Assembly: GCA_900299145.1 (NCBI GenBank)
Contig: OMIN01000121.1
Location: 36,564-100,563, forward strand
Direction: 5' to 3'
DNA from: Betaproteobacteria bacterium
GTDB taxonomy: Bacteria > Pseudomonadota > Gammaproteobacteria > Burkholderiales > SG8-41
DNA: 64,000 nucleotides
The position numbers and the translations under genes are program-made. Positions 1 through 9,928 of the stretch are shown here, piece after piece. Numbering within the stretch: position 1 is the stretch's first letter; each line of letters starts with the position of its first letter. Under the pieces are notes generated by a model. It was given only the letters and a program-made list of their open reading frames with translations, did not search any database and was not told where the DNA came from.

Positions 1-31
1 GCCTCGTTGAGTGTTACGAAGGTTCTTTGAA

Positions 32-62
32 AATATATAATAAAAACATACAGTTACTGCAT
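32..62 (+). repeat. AT-rich interspersed repeat (AIR) copy 1
   Basis: aatatataataaaaacatacagttactgcat. Confidence 0.75.
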
Positions 63-695
63 AATTACAGATCACCGGCAACGCCAGCGCTTGACACTTC
101 AGCGGTGCAATCACGCGAAACGGCTATGCGCAAGGTGCCGATGCGTGATTCTGGCTGCGATGCGCTGATTGCGCCAAATGCAATGCTCACGGGCACCCGA
201 TCACACGACTATTCTACCGTGAGAACCCGGGCGAATCACGCGTGAAAGGCACCATCATACTGTTCGGACAATCCAGCATGTGACAGCCGTTGAGTGGTAC
301 AGCATCCTTGTTTGTTGGTGTGCCAATTGGCGCCGACTTTCAGGCTGGTCGAATGTCGCATCACCATTCGCGGCATCAGATCGGGCGCCACGCGGCAACA
401 GTGGTATAGCCTTTCGCGGAATCGTTTCTGCTTTCCCAATGGTTCGATTCACGGACTGATGACGAATTGGCTAATCCTGATGATCGATTGGCCTTTGCCC
501 TTCTCGTTGCCATGGAGCGGAAGCCGCCGACGGACTGGTTCGATAAAAGGCTATTTTCTCTTGCGCACACCACAAAAATCGCCATTGCAGAACTTCGAGA
601 ATCCGGTTGTGCGTCAGCCGAGCTACTCCAACAGCTGTGGCCAGGAGTGGCTCATTGCCTTCCAAAGTTTGCCAGCACCCAAAACGCAGCGCGAA

Positions 696-1163
696 TCAGC
701 CCGCGATTCGTCGATCAATGGTGCGTACGATCCAGTCAAATCCTTCGTCAATACCAAGGTTGAACCCGGCACTCCACCCCAGATAAGCGCCGCCACCGAG
801 CCCGATAAGGACAAAAAGTGCAAAAGCCGCCAGTTTTCTAAGTGCGTAACTGGCTGCGCGGGCGGCGCGTATCTCCGCCAGTCGCGCTGCCTGTTTATAG
901 GCTTGCTCCCGTTGCGACTGAGCCAGCGCTTGCGCCTGCACCCGCACGAGCGTGGTGTGACAACTCACCACGGACGCAGCGATGAGCCGCGCGGCGTTCC
1001 GGTTCACGCCCTTGCGGCGCAGTGCCAAATCCACGATGGGTTCGCCGTAACCGTGGCGGGCAATCTGCGAGGCCACACCGATCAGCGCCCGCAATTCCGT
1101 CCCCGGGCTTGCCGCAGCTGCGGGCCGTGCGGTGGTGTTGTCCATGGCGTATGTCCCTCGCAA
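696..1163 (-). CDS. hypothetical protein with C-terminal transmembrane segment (likely start ~1145)
   Basis: ORF 155 aa; hydrophobic ALFVLIGLGGGAYLGWSAGF near the C-terminus; family not recognised. Confidence 0.45.
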   Translation of the reverse strand: MRGTYAMDNTTARPAAAASPGTELRALIGVASQIARHGYGEPIVDLALRRKGVNRNAARLIAASVVSCHTTLVRVQAQALAQSQREQAYKQAARLAEIRAARAASYALRKLAAFALFVLIGLGGGAYLGWSAGFNLGIDEGFDWIVRTIDRRIAG

Positions 1164-1195
1164 GTTGGCTCATATCATGAAAAACCGGGCAAGTG

Positions 1196-2392
1196 TCACA
1201 TGCGGCCTTCGTCTATCGGCAAACCGAGCCTGTATTTGCCGATCATTTCATAATGCACGCGGCGGCCCTGCATGTGTTGCGTGATAACGTGCACATCCTG
1301 AAAGTAACGCTGGATGGCGTTGCCTTCAAAAATGGCGGTGGCGCCGCAGTCAGCATATATGCTTTCGACGATTTTTGCAGCGACGCGTATGGCGTGCGTA
1401 CCCGAAAGACGCACCGCCACTCGTGATTCCATTGAGGGATCGCCCGTGCGCATCACGTCGTCCCAAATTTTGTCTACCGAATCCATCAGATAGGCGTGCG
1501 CGCTGTTCAGCTGTGCTTCACATTCGCCGACGTTGTATTGCGCAATCGGCTGATCGCGCAAGAGCCCCACCATGCGGTGCGGCGCCTTGGACCCGGCCAA
1601 TTCGCAGAAATCATTGATGCAGTTGCGCGCCACCGCCAGCGCCACGATGCCGTCGCCCGCGGCAAACACCAGCGTTTGCGGAATGTGAAAGCGCTTGCCG
1701 TCGGTGATGCGCGGCGGCTTGGTGGTGTAGACGGTATGCGCTTCGGGCACGAACACGTCCTTCAACTCAAAATGATTGGTGCCGGTGCCGCGCATGCCGC
1801 GCGTGTGCCAGGTGTCGAGCACTTCGACCTGCTCGCGCGGCACGAAGCAAAAGCGCAATTCAGGCTTGCCGTCGCGCAGGCGCGCCTCGCCGTTTTCGAT
1901 CACCTGCGCCTGCGAAGCCACCCAGTTGGCGTGGCGGCTGCCGGTGCTGAAGCCATGACGGCCGCTTACCCGGTATCCGCCCGGCACGACTATGGCCTTG
2001 CCCGAAGGCTCCGGCGTATTTGACACCACGCTGCGCGGCGTGTTGGTCCAGATTTCGCGCGCGGCGTCGGGCTGCATGTAGGCGGAAAACGACGCAAAAG
2101 TCATTCCCTGATCGACCGCCCACGCCGTGCTGGCATCGGCCAACCCCAACACCTCGGCAATTCTGATTTGCGTCGGAAAATCAATTTCTCCGCCGCCCAA
2201 CGATTTCGGCACGCACAACAAAAAAAGTCCTGCGTCCGCTATGGCCTCGAACACCGGGCGTGGCAGCTCGCGCGTTTTCTCGATTTCACCGGCGTTCTCG
2301 CGTACCAGCGGGGCAATCTTGCGCGCGGCTTCCAGTGGGGACAATGTCGACAAGGTGGACGAACTGGACGATTGGGGGGCATTCATGATCAA
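1196..2392 (-). CDS. acyl-CoA dehydrogenase / flavin-dependent monooxygenase-like protein
   Basis: 398 aa; ACAD-like pattern (AADAGLFLLCVPKSLGGGE, STAWAVDQG, RVSGRHGFSTGSRHANWV, CGATAIFEGNAIQRYFQDVHVITQH). Confidence 0.8.
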   Translation of the reverse strand: MIMNAPQSSSSSTLSTLSPLEAARKIAPLVRENAGEIEKTRELPRPVFEAIADAGLFLLCVPKSLGGGEIDFPTQIRIAEVLGLADASTAWAVDQGMTFASFSAYMQPDAAREIWTNTPRSVVSNTPEPSGKAIVVPGGYRVSGRHGFSTGSRHANWVASQAQVIENGEARLRDGKPELRFCFVPREQVEVLDTWHTRGMRGTGTNHFELKDVFVPEAHTVYTTKPPRITDGKRFHIPQTLVFAAGDGIVALAVARNCINDFCELAGSKAPHRMVGLLRDQPIAQYNVGECEAQLNSAHAYLMDSVDKIWDDVMRTGDPSMESRVAVRLSGTHAIRVAAKIVESIYADCGATAIFEGNAIQRYFQDVHVITQHMQGRRVHYEMIGKYRLGLPIDEGRM

Positions 2393-2585
2393 GCGGCTCG
2401 GTATTCAGGAATTTGGAGGGATGCACGAGTGTCCTGAATCGTTGTGCCGCCGTCAATCGACACAATCCACGCGTTGGCCGGGCGCTAAACTTTTGCAGGC
2501 CAGTATATGAAATGCGAGCCTCGACGTCGTTACGCGCAGCCACGTGTCCGTTGCCAGATTCATCTGGCCGCCAACAATACGCTGC

Positions 2586-2615
2586 CGTAACTATTTGTTT
2601 TATTGGTATTTTTTA
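2586..2615 (-). repeat. AIR copy 2
   Basis: cgtaactatttgttttattggtatttttta (reverse orientation). Confidence 0.85.
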
Positions 2616-2621
2616 GGGGCG

Positions 2622-3098
2622 CTATTTAGCGTCGCGTTCTTCCCATGGCGTCGTTACGTCCAGTTGCGGATCGGCGCGCCAGCGCAAGTATTCCGTGTGC
2701 AAACGGTCGGCGCGCACCTGAAATTTCTTGCTTTGGGTGACGTTACGAAAGGTTGCGTTCACCACGTAAGCGCCCGCCGGCAAGCCCGCCAGAAACAACG
2801 GCCCTTCGGCGACAGTTTCTATCAGCTTTTGTCCGCTGGCGGTGGTCAAGGTCACGCGTGCGTCCGCGACAAACGTGCCGCTGCCTTCGAGCGTCATCAC
2901 CAGCTTGAAGTTGTACGACTTTTCGCGCGCGGCAAGGCTTTCGCGCGAATCACTGCCAATGCCGCCCGACACAAAAGTCACGCCGTTCATCTCCTGCACG
3001 CGGTCGGCGGTAGCGGCGTGCGCTTTGTGCGCAATACCCGTCATCGACAGCGCCATCAGCAAGACGGCGCCGTAGGCCCGTGGTTTCACCGGCTTCAT
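2622..3098 (-). CDS. periplasmic protein, carboxypeptidase-regulatory-like (beta-sandwich) fold
   Basis: Signal peptide MKPVKPRAYGAVLLMALSMTGIAHKAHA; AGGAG RBS just upstream; GLPAGAYVVNATF motif; resembles ORF 41083-41499. Confidence 0.65.
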   Translation of the reverse strand: MKPVKPRAYGAVLLMALSMTGIAHKAHAATADRVQEMNGVTFVSGGIGSDSRESLAAREKSYNFKLVMTLEGSGTFVADARVTLTTASGQKLIETVAEGPLFLAGLPAGAYVVNATFRNVTQSKKFQVRADRLHTEYLRWRADPQLDVTTPWEERDAK

Positions 3099-3216
3099 CG
3101 TCATTCTCCTCCAGTATTTTGTTGTCGATTTTCTTTTGACTGCCCGCGCGCGCAATTGTTTCATATCAACGCTGCTTCAGGTAATGTTGCCGTCTTGCCA
3201 CTCTGCGGGAACCGCC

Positions 3217-4188
3217 ATGCGCCCAGCCACTGCCGCCATTGTTTTGAGCTTGCTCGCGTGTGCGGGCGTGCCGGCCTGTTTCGCGCAAACGGCTTACCCG
3301 TCGAAACTGGTGCGCATTGTCAATCCGGTGGCTGCCGGCGGCAATCAGGACGTGGTGGCGCGCGCCTACGCCGAGCAGTTCGCCAGAAACCTGGGGCAGC
3401 AATTTGTGGTGGAAAGCCGCCCCGGCAACAGCGCCATCGTCGGCACACGCTATGTCAAGACCTCGCCCGCCGACGGCTACACGCTGCTCGCGATTTCCAA
3501 CACCTACGCGCGCACGCCGGCCATGATCAAGGATTCCGGCTACGACCCGATCAAGGACTTCGCCGCCATTTCCATGACCAGCGACACCGCGCTGGTGTTT
3601 GTCATCACCCCCACACTGCCGGTGAAAACGGTGAAGGAGTTCATCGCGCTTGCCAAACAGCGGCCCGGTGAAATTTCCAGCGGCTCGTCCGGTAGCGGCT
3701 CTACTGGCCATGTCGCGGCAGAAATGTTCAGCCGCCGCGCCGGCATCAAGCTGCTGCACATTCAATACAAGGGGGCAGCCCCCGCCGTGATTGATCTCGT
3801 GGGCGGGCACGTGATGCTGCGCTTCGATCAGGTGACAACCTCGTTGCCGCACATTCGCGCCGGCAAGCTGCGCGCGCTGGCCGTCACCAGCGGCAAGCGG
3901 TCCGTGCTGATGCCCGAAGTGCCTACCGTGGATGAATCCGGCCTGCCGGGTTTTATCGATACCACGTTCAACGGCCTGCTCGCACCCGCCGGCACGCCGC
4001 CCGCCATCATCGAACGTCTGCGTGCGGAAACCGCAAAGGCAGCCGTCATACCCGAATTGCGCAAACGCTATCAGGATCTGGGCATCGAACTTGTCGCCAG
4101 CAAGACGTCCGAGGAATTCGCGGCGTTTTTGCGCAACCATGTCGAGGAATTCACCAAGCTCGCGCGCGACGCAGGCATGGCCCAGTGA
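3217..4188 (+). CDS. tripartite tricarboxylate transporter substrate-binding protein (Bug/TctC)
   Basis: Signal peptide, YPSKLVRIVNPVAAGG, PADGYTLL, GELRAL-type motifs of the Bug family. Confidence 0.9.
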   Translation: MRPATAAIVLSLLACAGVPACFAQTAYPSKLVRIVNPVAAGGNQDVVARAYAEQFARNLGQQFVVESRPGNSAIVGTRYVKTSPADGYTLLAISNTYARTPAMIKDSGYDPIKDFAAISMTSDTALVFVITPTLPVKTVKEFIALAKQRPGEISSGSSGSGSTGHVAAEMFSRRAGIKLLHIQYKGAAPAVIDLVGGHVMLRFDQVTTSLPHIRAGKLRALAVTSGKRSVLMPEVPTVDESGLPGFIDTTFNGLLAPAGTPPAIIERLRAETAKAAVIPELRKRYQDLGIELVASKTSEEFAAFLRNHVEEFTKLARDAGMAQ

Positions 4189-4310
4189 CCCCTTGGGGGT
4201 TTTAGCCCGGCGCCGGCCCGCGCATGGCTTGACTTCGCCTGCGCGCCGGTACAATCTCTTTCATGCTGCGCGCATCCGCGCAACCGTCCATTCACACAGG
4301 GAGATCCACC

Positions 4311-5063
4311 ATGCCGTTCTACGAAAAGGGCAACGTCCGCATTCACTATCAGGAAGCCGGCTCCGGTTTCCCGCTACTGGTTATCCCCGGCGGTGGCCTG
4401 AATTCGACCATTGCGTGGGTTTCCAGCGGCGCGCCCTTCGACGCCACGGCAGAATTCAAAAACGAGTTTCGCTGCATCACTTCGGATCTTCGAAATGCCT
4501 ACGACGGCCAGTCATCCGGTCCGCTCGAAACCGACCGCCCGTGGGACAGCCACACCGACGATCAGTTGGGATTGATGGATCACCTGGGCATCAAAAAATT
4601 CATGGTGCTGGGCTACTGCATCGGCGGCCCGTTCATCTGGAATTTGTTGAAGCGCGCGCCGGATCGCGTGGTCGCGGCGGTGCTGGCGCAACCCAGCGGC
4701 TTTCGCAAGGAAATGCCCGAGCAATCCTATACCGGCAATATGAAAGGCTGGGGGCCGGAGCTGGTCAAACGCCGCCCCGACCTCAACATGGACATGGTCG
4801 ACCGCTTCCTGACCAAAATGTACCGCACCAACCCGGATTTTGTTTACAGCGTGTCGCGCGACTTCGTGCGTTCCTGCCAGACACCCGTGCTGGTGCTGCC
4901 GGATGATTCGCCGCCGCACCCCTACGTGGTCGCCATGGAATCCGTGATGCTCGCGCCGAAATCCGAAGTAAGCCTGTTTCCGTGGAAGGAACCCAAGGAA
5001 CGCATTCCGCTGGCAGTGCGGCAAACGCGCTCGTTCCTGCGCGCGCACCGCCCGGCGGCCTAG
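4311..5063 (+). CDS. alpha/beta hydrolase
   Basis: IHYQEAGSGFPLLVIPGGG, MVLGYCIGG nucleophile elbow-like motif. Confidence 0.8.
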   Translation: MPFYEKGNVRIHYQEAGSGFPLLVIPGGGLNSTIAWVSSGAPFDATAEFKNEFRCITSDLRNAYDGQSSGPLETDRPWDSHTDDQLGLMDHLGIKKFMVLGYCIGGPFIWNLLKRAPDRVVAAVLAQPSGFRKEMPEQSYTGNMKGWGPELVKRRPDLNMDMVDRFLTKMYRTNPDFVYSVSRDFVRSCQTPVLVLPDDSPPHPYVVAMESVMLAPKSEVSLFPWKEPKERIPLAVRQTRSFLRAHRPAA

Positions 5064-5076
5064 TGCGGGCGGTGAG

Positions 5077-6042
5077 ATGGCTACAGGCATACTTTCGTTG
5101 GTGCGGGTCAACCCGGAACGCACCGCCGCATTCACCGCCGCAGGTTATGTGGTGCGCGAGGCGGCGAATTCCCCGAGCCGCGCCGACGCCATACGCGAAG
5201 CCGGCGGTCACGTTCAGGGGGTGCTCACCAATGGGCGCGGCGGGCTCACTGCCGCTGAAATGGATTTGCTGCCCAATCTGAAGTTGATCTGCGCCGTGGG
5301 CGCCGGTTACGAAATGGTCGATCTGGCGAAAGCCAGGAGCCGCGGCATCGCGGTGGCCAACAACCCCGGCACCAACGCGCCCGCCGTCGCCGACGCCGCC
5401 ATGATGCTGCTGTTGGGGTCCGTGCGGCAGGTCGCACAGGCGGATCGCTTCGTGCGCGCCGGCGGCTGGCAGGATCAGTGGCGCGCCAACACGCCCACCG
5501 TCGTGGGCAAGCGTCTCGGCATATTGGGCATGGGGCGCATCGGCGCGGGCATCGCCCATCGCGCGGCGCATGGCTTCGACATGGAAGTGGGCTATCACAA
5601 CCGCAAGCTGGTGGAAAGTTCCGCCTTCCGATACTTCGGCAATCTGGTCGAACTGGCGAAGTGGGCGGATTTTCTGGTGGCCGCAACCCCCGGCGGCGCG
5701 GGCACGCGGCACCTCATCAACGCCGAAGTCATCGCAGCACTGGGGCCAGCGGGACACATCATCAACGTTGGCCGCGGCACGGTGGTGGATACGGCAGCGC
5801 TGATTGCGGCGCTGAAAGAAAAACGCCTGGCTGGCGCGGGCCTCGATGTCATCGAAGGCGAACCCGCGATACCGCCGCAAACCCTGCAACAGTTGTTTCA
5901 GTTCGAGAACATCGTGCTCACGCCCCACTGCGCCGGCCGCGCGCCGGAATCGCACGTTGCGGCAACGGCGGCGCTACTGGCGAATTTCGAAGCGTTTTTT
6001 GGCGGGAAGCCGTTGATTACGCCGGTGAAGATGGATAACTAA
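5077..6042 (+). CDS. D-2-hydroxyacid dehydrogenase (NAD-binding)
   Basis: LGILGMGRIGAGIAHRA Rossmann motif, INVGRGTVVDTAALIAAL, LTPHCAGR. Confidence 0.9.
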   Translation: MATGILSLVRVNPERTAAFTAAGYVVREAANSPSRADAIREAGGHVQGVLTNGRGGLTAAEMDLLPNLKLICAVGAGYEMVDLAKARSRGIAVANNPGTNAPAVADAAMMLLLGSVRQVAQADRFVRAGGWQDQWRANTPTVVGKRLGILGMGRIGAGIAHRAAHGFDMEVGYHNRKLVESSAFRYFGNLVELAKWADFLVAATPGGAGTRHLINAEVIAALGPAGHIINVGRGTVVDTAALIAALKEKRLAGAGLDVIEGEPAIPPQTLQQLFQFENIVLTPHCAGRAPESHVAATAALLANFEAFFGGKPLITPVKMDN

Positions 6043-6073
6043 ATAATTTAATAAAATCAAATACTTATAAAAA
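6041..6073 (+). repeat. AIR copy 3
   Basis: aaataatttaataaaatcaaatacttataaaaa. Confidence 0.85.
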
Positions 6074-6138
6074 ACCAGCGCTCTGGTGCGTGTAAGTTTT
6101 GTAGCTGAAATAGATACTGGAGATAGGTAACACCATTA

Positions 6139-6468
6139 TCATGCAACCCAATCTTCTGCGTCTGGAATCATGCATTGCTCTATCCATGTCGCCAAAGTAT
6201 CAAACAGCATGGTCTCGGGCCACTCAGGTCGCGTCTCACGTAAATAAGTGAGATGTACAACTGCAAATTGGGGAACGGATTCGCCAAGATAAAAAAGCAC
6301 ATCATCGCAATCTTGCCGATAGCCAATCGGTTGCACATTGCGCCCGAACAAAGCGTGTCCAGCAGGCATCTCCCGATATAACTCAGCAATAGTTCGAGCT
6401 TCTTGCTCTGGCGGAGTCGGCCACCACGGAACGCGCCACTGAATTTTAGATGGCTCGAACTTGGTCAT
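6139..6468 (-). CDS. hypothetical protein
   Basis: ORF with plausible internal start MTKFEPSKIQWRVPWWPTPPEQEA; no family recognised. Confidence 0.45.
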   Translation of the reverse strand: MTKFEPSKIQWRVPWWPTPPEQEARTIAELYREMPAGHALFGRNVQPIGYRQDCDDVLFYLGESVPQFAVVHLTYLRETRPEWPETMLFDTLATWIEQCMIPDAEDWVA

Positions 6469-6527
6469 GACGTGCGTAGTAGGCCGAAATAAAGACCGTG
6501 TGGCTGAACAAAATCGACTACGCCGAA

Positions 6528-7499
6528 TCAATGCAGATTCGGCTTCTTCAAAAAGTCGTCACGATCCGCCGATTTGACGACGATGCGTAGCACTTCGCCG
6601 CCACGCGCCAGCATCAGCGGCACGTCTACGCCCGCCGGGCCCAGGCGCCGCACCGAACGCAGCAGTTCGCCCAGGCTGCGTGAACGATCCGCGCCCACGC
6701 CGAGCACCACGTCGCCCATTTTCACGCCGGCGCGTTCGGCCGGGCCGTTGGCGGCGACGCGCGCGACCACCAGTTTGTCGTCGGCCTCCTGCGTGCGCAT
6801 GCCGAGCCAAGGGCTGGGCGGATGCGGGCTGCGGCCGGTTTGCAGCATGCCATCAAGAATCGGCGCGAGCAGATCAATCGGCACGAACATGTTGACGTGC
6901 GTCTCTTCGCCGCCAACCATTTGCTGCACCAGCAGCGAACCGATGCCGATCAAATCACCTTGCGCATCAAGCAAAGCCGTGCCGCCCCACTGCGGGTGCG
7001 CGGGCGTGGCAAACAGCGCTTCGTCGAGCAGATATTCCCATGGGCCGGCGAATTCGCTTTTGGAAATGAGCTTGGTTTTCAGCGCATGCGCGCGCCCGCC
7101 GTGGCCAAGCACGAAAGCCGCATCGCCCACCTTGATATCGGCCGCCGAGCCGCGTTGCAACGGCGGGGCATTCAGCTTGCCGAGCGGCTGTATCAACGCA
7201 AAGCCGGTGGTGCGGTCGTAGGCGAGCGGAAAGCCTTCCACCACCGCGCCCTTGTTGGTGGTGAGCCAGATTTGCGATGCCTCGGTGACGAGGTATCCGA
7301 TGGTAAGGATCAGGCCGTCTTCGCGGATCACCGCGCCGTAACCGCCGCGCTCAGTGCCCAGATTGGCGGCGGTGTAGCCGTCGGCCGGCACTTCAGCGCG
7401 TATCAGCACCATCGCGTCGAACGCGCGGTCGAGATCGAATTGGGTTTCGTCGGGTTTCGGTTGCAGCGGCTCCCGAAACGCCCATTGTTGTTCAGACAT
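6528..7499 (-). CDS. HtrA/S1C-like trypsin-fold protein with PDZ domain, predicted catalytically inactive
   Basis: Trypsin-like frame (GAVIREDGLILTIGYLV, DRTTGFALIQP, TPAHPQWGGTALLDAQGDLIGIG) plus PDZ (ANGPAERAGVKMGDVVLGVG); H/D/S positions substituted. Confidence 0.75.
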   Translation of the reverse strand: MSEQQWAFREPLQPKPDETQFDLDRAFDAMVLIRAEVPADGYTAANLGTERGGYGAVIREDGLILTIGYLVTEASQIWLTTNKGAVVEGFPLAYDRTTGFALIQPLGKLNAPPLQRGSAADIKVGDAAFVLGHGGRAHALKTKLISKSEFAGPWEYLLDEALFATPAHPQWGGTALLDAQGDLIGIGSLLVQQMVGGEETHVNMFVPIDLLAPILDGMLQTGRSPHPPSPWLGMRTQEADDKLVVARVAANGPAERAGVKMGDVVLGVGADRSRSLGELLRSVRRLGPAGVDVPLMLARGGEVLRIVVKSADRDDFLKKPNLH

Positions 7500-7584
7500 G
7501 ATGTGATTTTGACATGAAGCGCCGCCGCTGTGCGGCCGGCGAGTTTCGTTTATTTTCGCTTATGTGCGATTAAATTAATCTGAC

Positions 7585-8451
7585 TCATTGGCCCGCCGCC
7601 GCGCCGGCCTTGCGCATGTAGCTTTCGTGGCGAAACAGAAAATCCGCGCCGACGATGCGATGCTCGAAGCCATCCGGGCGGAACTGAAAATCGATAAACC
7701 CCACCTCGCGCGCGCCCCAGTGCCGGGACGTGGGCGAGCCATTGACGCAGGCCGTGGAAGGCGCCCAGATATGGTAAATGCCATCCAGCGCGAACGAACG
7801 CGTCTGATGCTTGTGGCCGCAACTGATAAGGCGCACGCCGTGCGCCTTGCAAAGTTCCAGCAAGCGCGCACGGCTTGCGCTGTCGATCACCGACTGGCGC
7901 ACGCTCGGGTCGTCAACATAGTCCGGCTCCGACGGATGATCGAGAAACAGCGGCTTGTGCAAGAACAGCGCCACGGGCTTGCCGGCAAACCCGGCCAGCG
8001 TTTGGCCGAGCCACTGCCACTGTGCGGCTTCAGCAGGATGGCCGTTGCTGCCGAGCCACTGTGAGTTAATGCCGGCGAATCCCCAGCCGGCGGCTTCGAA
8101 CGACCAGCGCTCCTCGCCAAAGTACGACACAAAGCGCGCGCAACGCGCATCGCTGACACGCTTTTCCATGTTGCCGGAAACAATGTTGTCGCCAACGTCG
8201 TGGTTGCCCGGCAGATAGCGGCACGGCACGCCAATCTCGCCCAGCCGCGCGAACGCTTCGCGCGCAAACGCGTAGTCGGTCTCGTCGTCCGGATCGCCCA
8301 TGATGAGATCGCCGTTAGCCACCACCACGTCGGGCCGCTCGCGCTCGATCCAGCCCAGCACCTTGCGCCAGTTGTCGAGGTGAAATTCCCGTCCCGCGCC
8401 GAGGTGAATGTCGGCGACCTGCACCAGCCGGAACGATTTCGGGCTATTCAT
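7585..8451 (-). CDS. calcineurin-like metallophosphoesterase
   Basis: VQVADIHLG, VVANGDLIMGDPDDE, LPGNHDVGD, CGHKHQTRS motifs. Confidence 0.9.
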   Translation of the reverse strand: MNSPKSFRLVQVADIHLGAGREFHLDNWRKVLGWIERERPDVVVANGDLIMGDPDDETDYAFAREAFARLGEIGVPCRYLPGNHDVGDNIVSGNMEKRVSDARCARFVSYFGEERWSFEAAGWGFAGINSQWLGSNGHPAEAAQWQWLGQTLAGFAGKPVALFLHKPLFLDHPSEPDYVDDPSVRQSVIDSASRARLLELCKAHGVRLISCGHKHQTRSFALDGIYHIWAPSTACVNGSPTSRHWGAREVGFIDFQFRPDGFEHRIVGADFLFRHESYMRKAGAAAGQ

Positions 8452-9437
8452 TGCGGCTTTTTACCCATGCCGATGGCGTCGAAAAACTCCGCGTACTGCA
8501 CCATGCGTTTGGCGAGAAACTGCGTGAATTCTGCGTTGCCCATGAATACATCCTGAAAAATATTGCGCCGGGCGATCTCTTTCCACTCCGGCGATTCGTG
8601 GGCCTTTTTGAGCGCGGCCTCCATGATGGTGACCGCCTCTTTTGGCACGCCGGCGGTAAAGGTGAAGCCGCGGATGGTGCCAGCGGTGATCGGGTAACCC
8701 AGTTCCTGCAAAGTCGGCACGTCGGGCGCCTGCGGCAGCCGCTTGTCGGCGGCGATTGCCAGCACGCGCAGCTTCTTGCCTTCGACAAAGCCCTGGCCCT
8801 CGCTCAGATTTTCGGTGGTGAACGTGGTGTGACCGCCAGCTACCGAAGTCGTCGCCTCGCCGCCGCCCTTGAAATTGACGAACTTGATTCGCGTGCCGGG
8901 AATTTGTTTTTCCATCAGGTGTATCACCATGCGCCCGGTGCCCGCGGTGGAGGTGGTCGCTGCCACCACGGAATCGGGATTCTTCTGCAGCGCGGCCATC
9001 AAATCCTTGAAAGTTTTGTATGGCGATTCGGCCTGCACCATGATGGTCTGCGGATCGATCGCGAACAGCGCGAGCGGCGTGTAATTTTCCAGCCCTATCG
9101 CCACATCGGGCCGGTGTGCCATCAGCAGAATGGTGCCGGTGACCGACATCATGGTGTACGGATCGCCGCGCCGCGTCTTGAAATAGGTGTAGCCGACCAC
9201 GCCCGCGCCGCCGACGCGGTTGTTTACCGTAATCAACTGCGGCAGCAACTTATCCTTGCGCACGATTTCCGCCATCGCGCGCGACACCACATCGCCGCCG
9301 CTACCGGCTGAGGTGGTAACGACCAATTCAATGGGTTTGATGGGATAGTTTTGCGCCAGCGCTGTGGTCGGGCTACCCGCAGCCAGAGCCAGCAGGGCAG
9401 CCGCACGAATTAAAACCTCGCGTCTTAACATCTCCAT
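8448..9437 (-). CDS. Bug-family (TctC-like) substrate-binding protein
   Basis: YPIKPIELVVTTSAGSGGDVVSRAMAE; DVPTLQELGYP; overlaps metallophosphoesterase start by a few bases. Confidence 0.85.
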   Translation of the reverse strand: MEMLRREVLIRAAALLALAAGSPTTALAQNYPIKPIELVVTTSAGSGGDVVSRAMAEIVRKDKLLPQLITVNNRVGGAGVVGYTYFKTRRGDPYTMMSVTGTILLMAHRPDVAIGLENYTPLALFAIDPQTIMVQAESPYKTFKDLMAALQKNPDSVVAATTSTAGTGRMVIHLMEKQIPGTRIKFVNFKGGGEATTSVAGGHTTFTTENLSEGQGFVEGKKLRVLAIAADKRLPQAPDVPTLQELGYPITAGTIRGFTFTAGVPKEAVTIMEAALKKAHESPEWKEIARRNIFQDVFMGNAEFTQFLAKRMVQYAEFFDAIGMGKKPQ

Positions 9438-9560
9438 GATCTCCTCCATTGGGTCCGTTGTTGTTGTCAGATGAAAGTGTAGCCGCTTCGCGCTGCCTGT
9501 GTGACACCGTAAGAGTTCGTTGCTTCAAGCGCCGCGTTCGTGCAGGAATCACGCGGAAAG

Positions 9561-9598
9561 ATATTTTTAAGTATTTGTTTTTATTGATATTTTTATAA
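9561..9598 (-). repeat. AIR copy 4
   Basis: atatttttaagtatttgtttttattgatatttttataa. Confidence 0.9.
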
Positions 9599-9721
9599 AC
9601 ACCAGAATCCGCCCTCATTTGCGGTAACGCCTGCCCGCCAGCGAGGTTCAATTCCGCCGAAAGCGCCATTAGTGCTTTAGTATTACGCCTCGCACAACAT
9701 ACCACGGAGCGCGCGCAACAC

Positions 9722-9928
9722 ATGGCAACCGATAACCTGGAACTGGACGATGTCCGGCGCATGGCCGCTGAGGTCGGCATGACGCATCTTAACAACACGC
9801 ATTTGCAGGAGCTGCTGCGCGCCACCAACGCGGCTCGCGCGCGGCGCGACGCATTGCGTACCGACACGCTGACTTACGCCGACGAACCGGCGCATGTCTA
9901 TAGCCTGACGGCCGGGGACGCGCCATGA
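9722..9928 (+). CDS. small protein upstream of amidase, GatC/AtzG-like candidate
   Basis: 68 aa; ATGA overlap with the downstream amidase start (9925-9928). Confidence 0.55.
   Translation: MATDNLELDDVRRMAAEVGMTHLNNTHLQELLRATNAARARRDALRTDTLTYADEPAHVYSLTAGDAP

Noticed and set aside
294-1253. 319-aa plus-strand ORF at the left end
   Set aside because: No family motifs, and its second half overlaps the minus-strand ORF 696-1163; likely a GC-rich chance ORF. Region 63-690 is left unannotated.
4186-4203. tgaccccttgggggtttt as terminator after the first Bug gene
   Set aside because: Stem of about 4-5 bp is too short to call confidently.
3166-4254. 362-aa minus-strand ORF opposite the Bug gene (and similar long antisense ORFs, e.g. 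4783-5955, 10387-11451, 18230-19303)
   Set aside because: His/Arg/Gly-rich translations without motifs, exactly antisense to well-supported genes; typical high-GC shadow ORFs.
7545-7590. tttattttcgcttatgtgcgattaaattaatctgact as a repeat copy or operator
   Set aside because: AT-rich but does not align to the repeat core; no clear symmetry.
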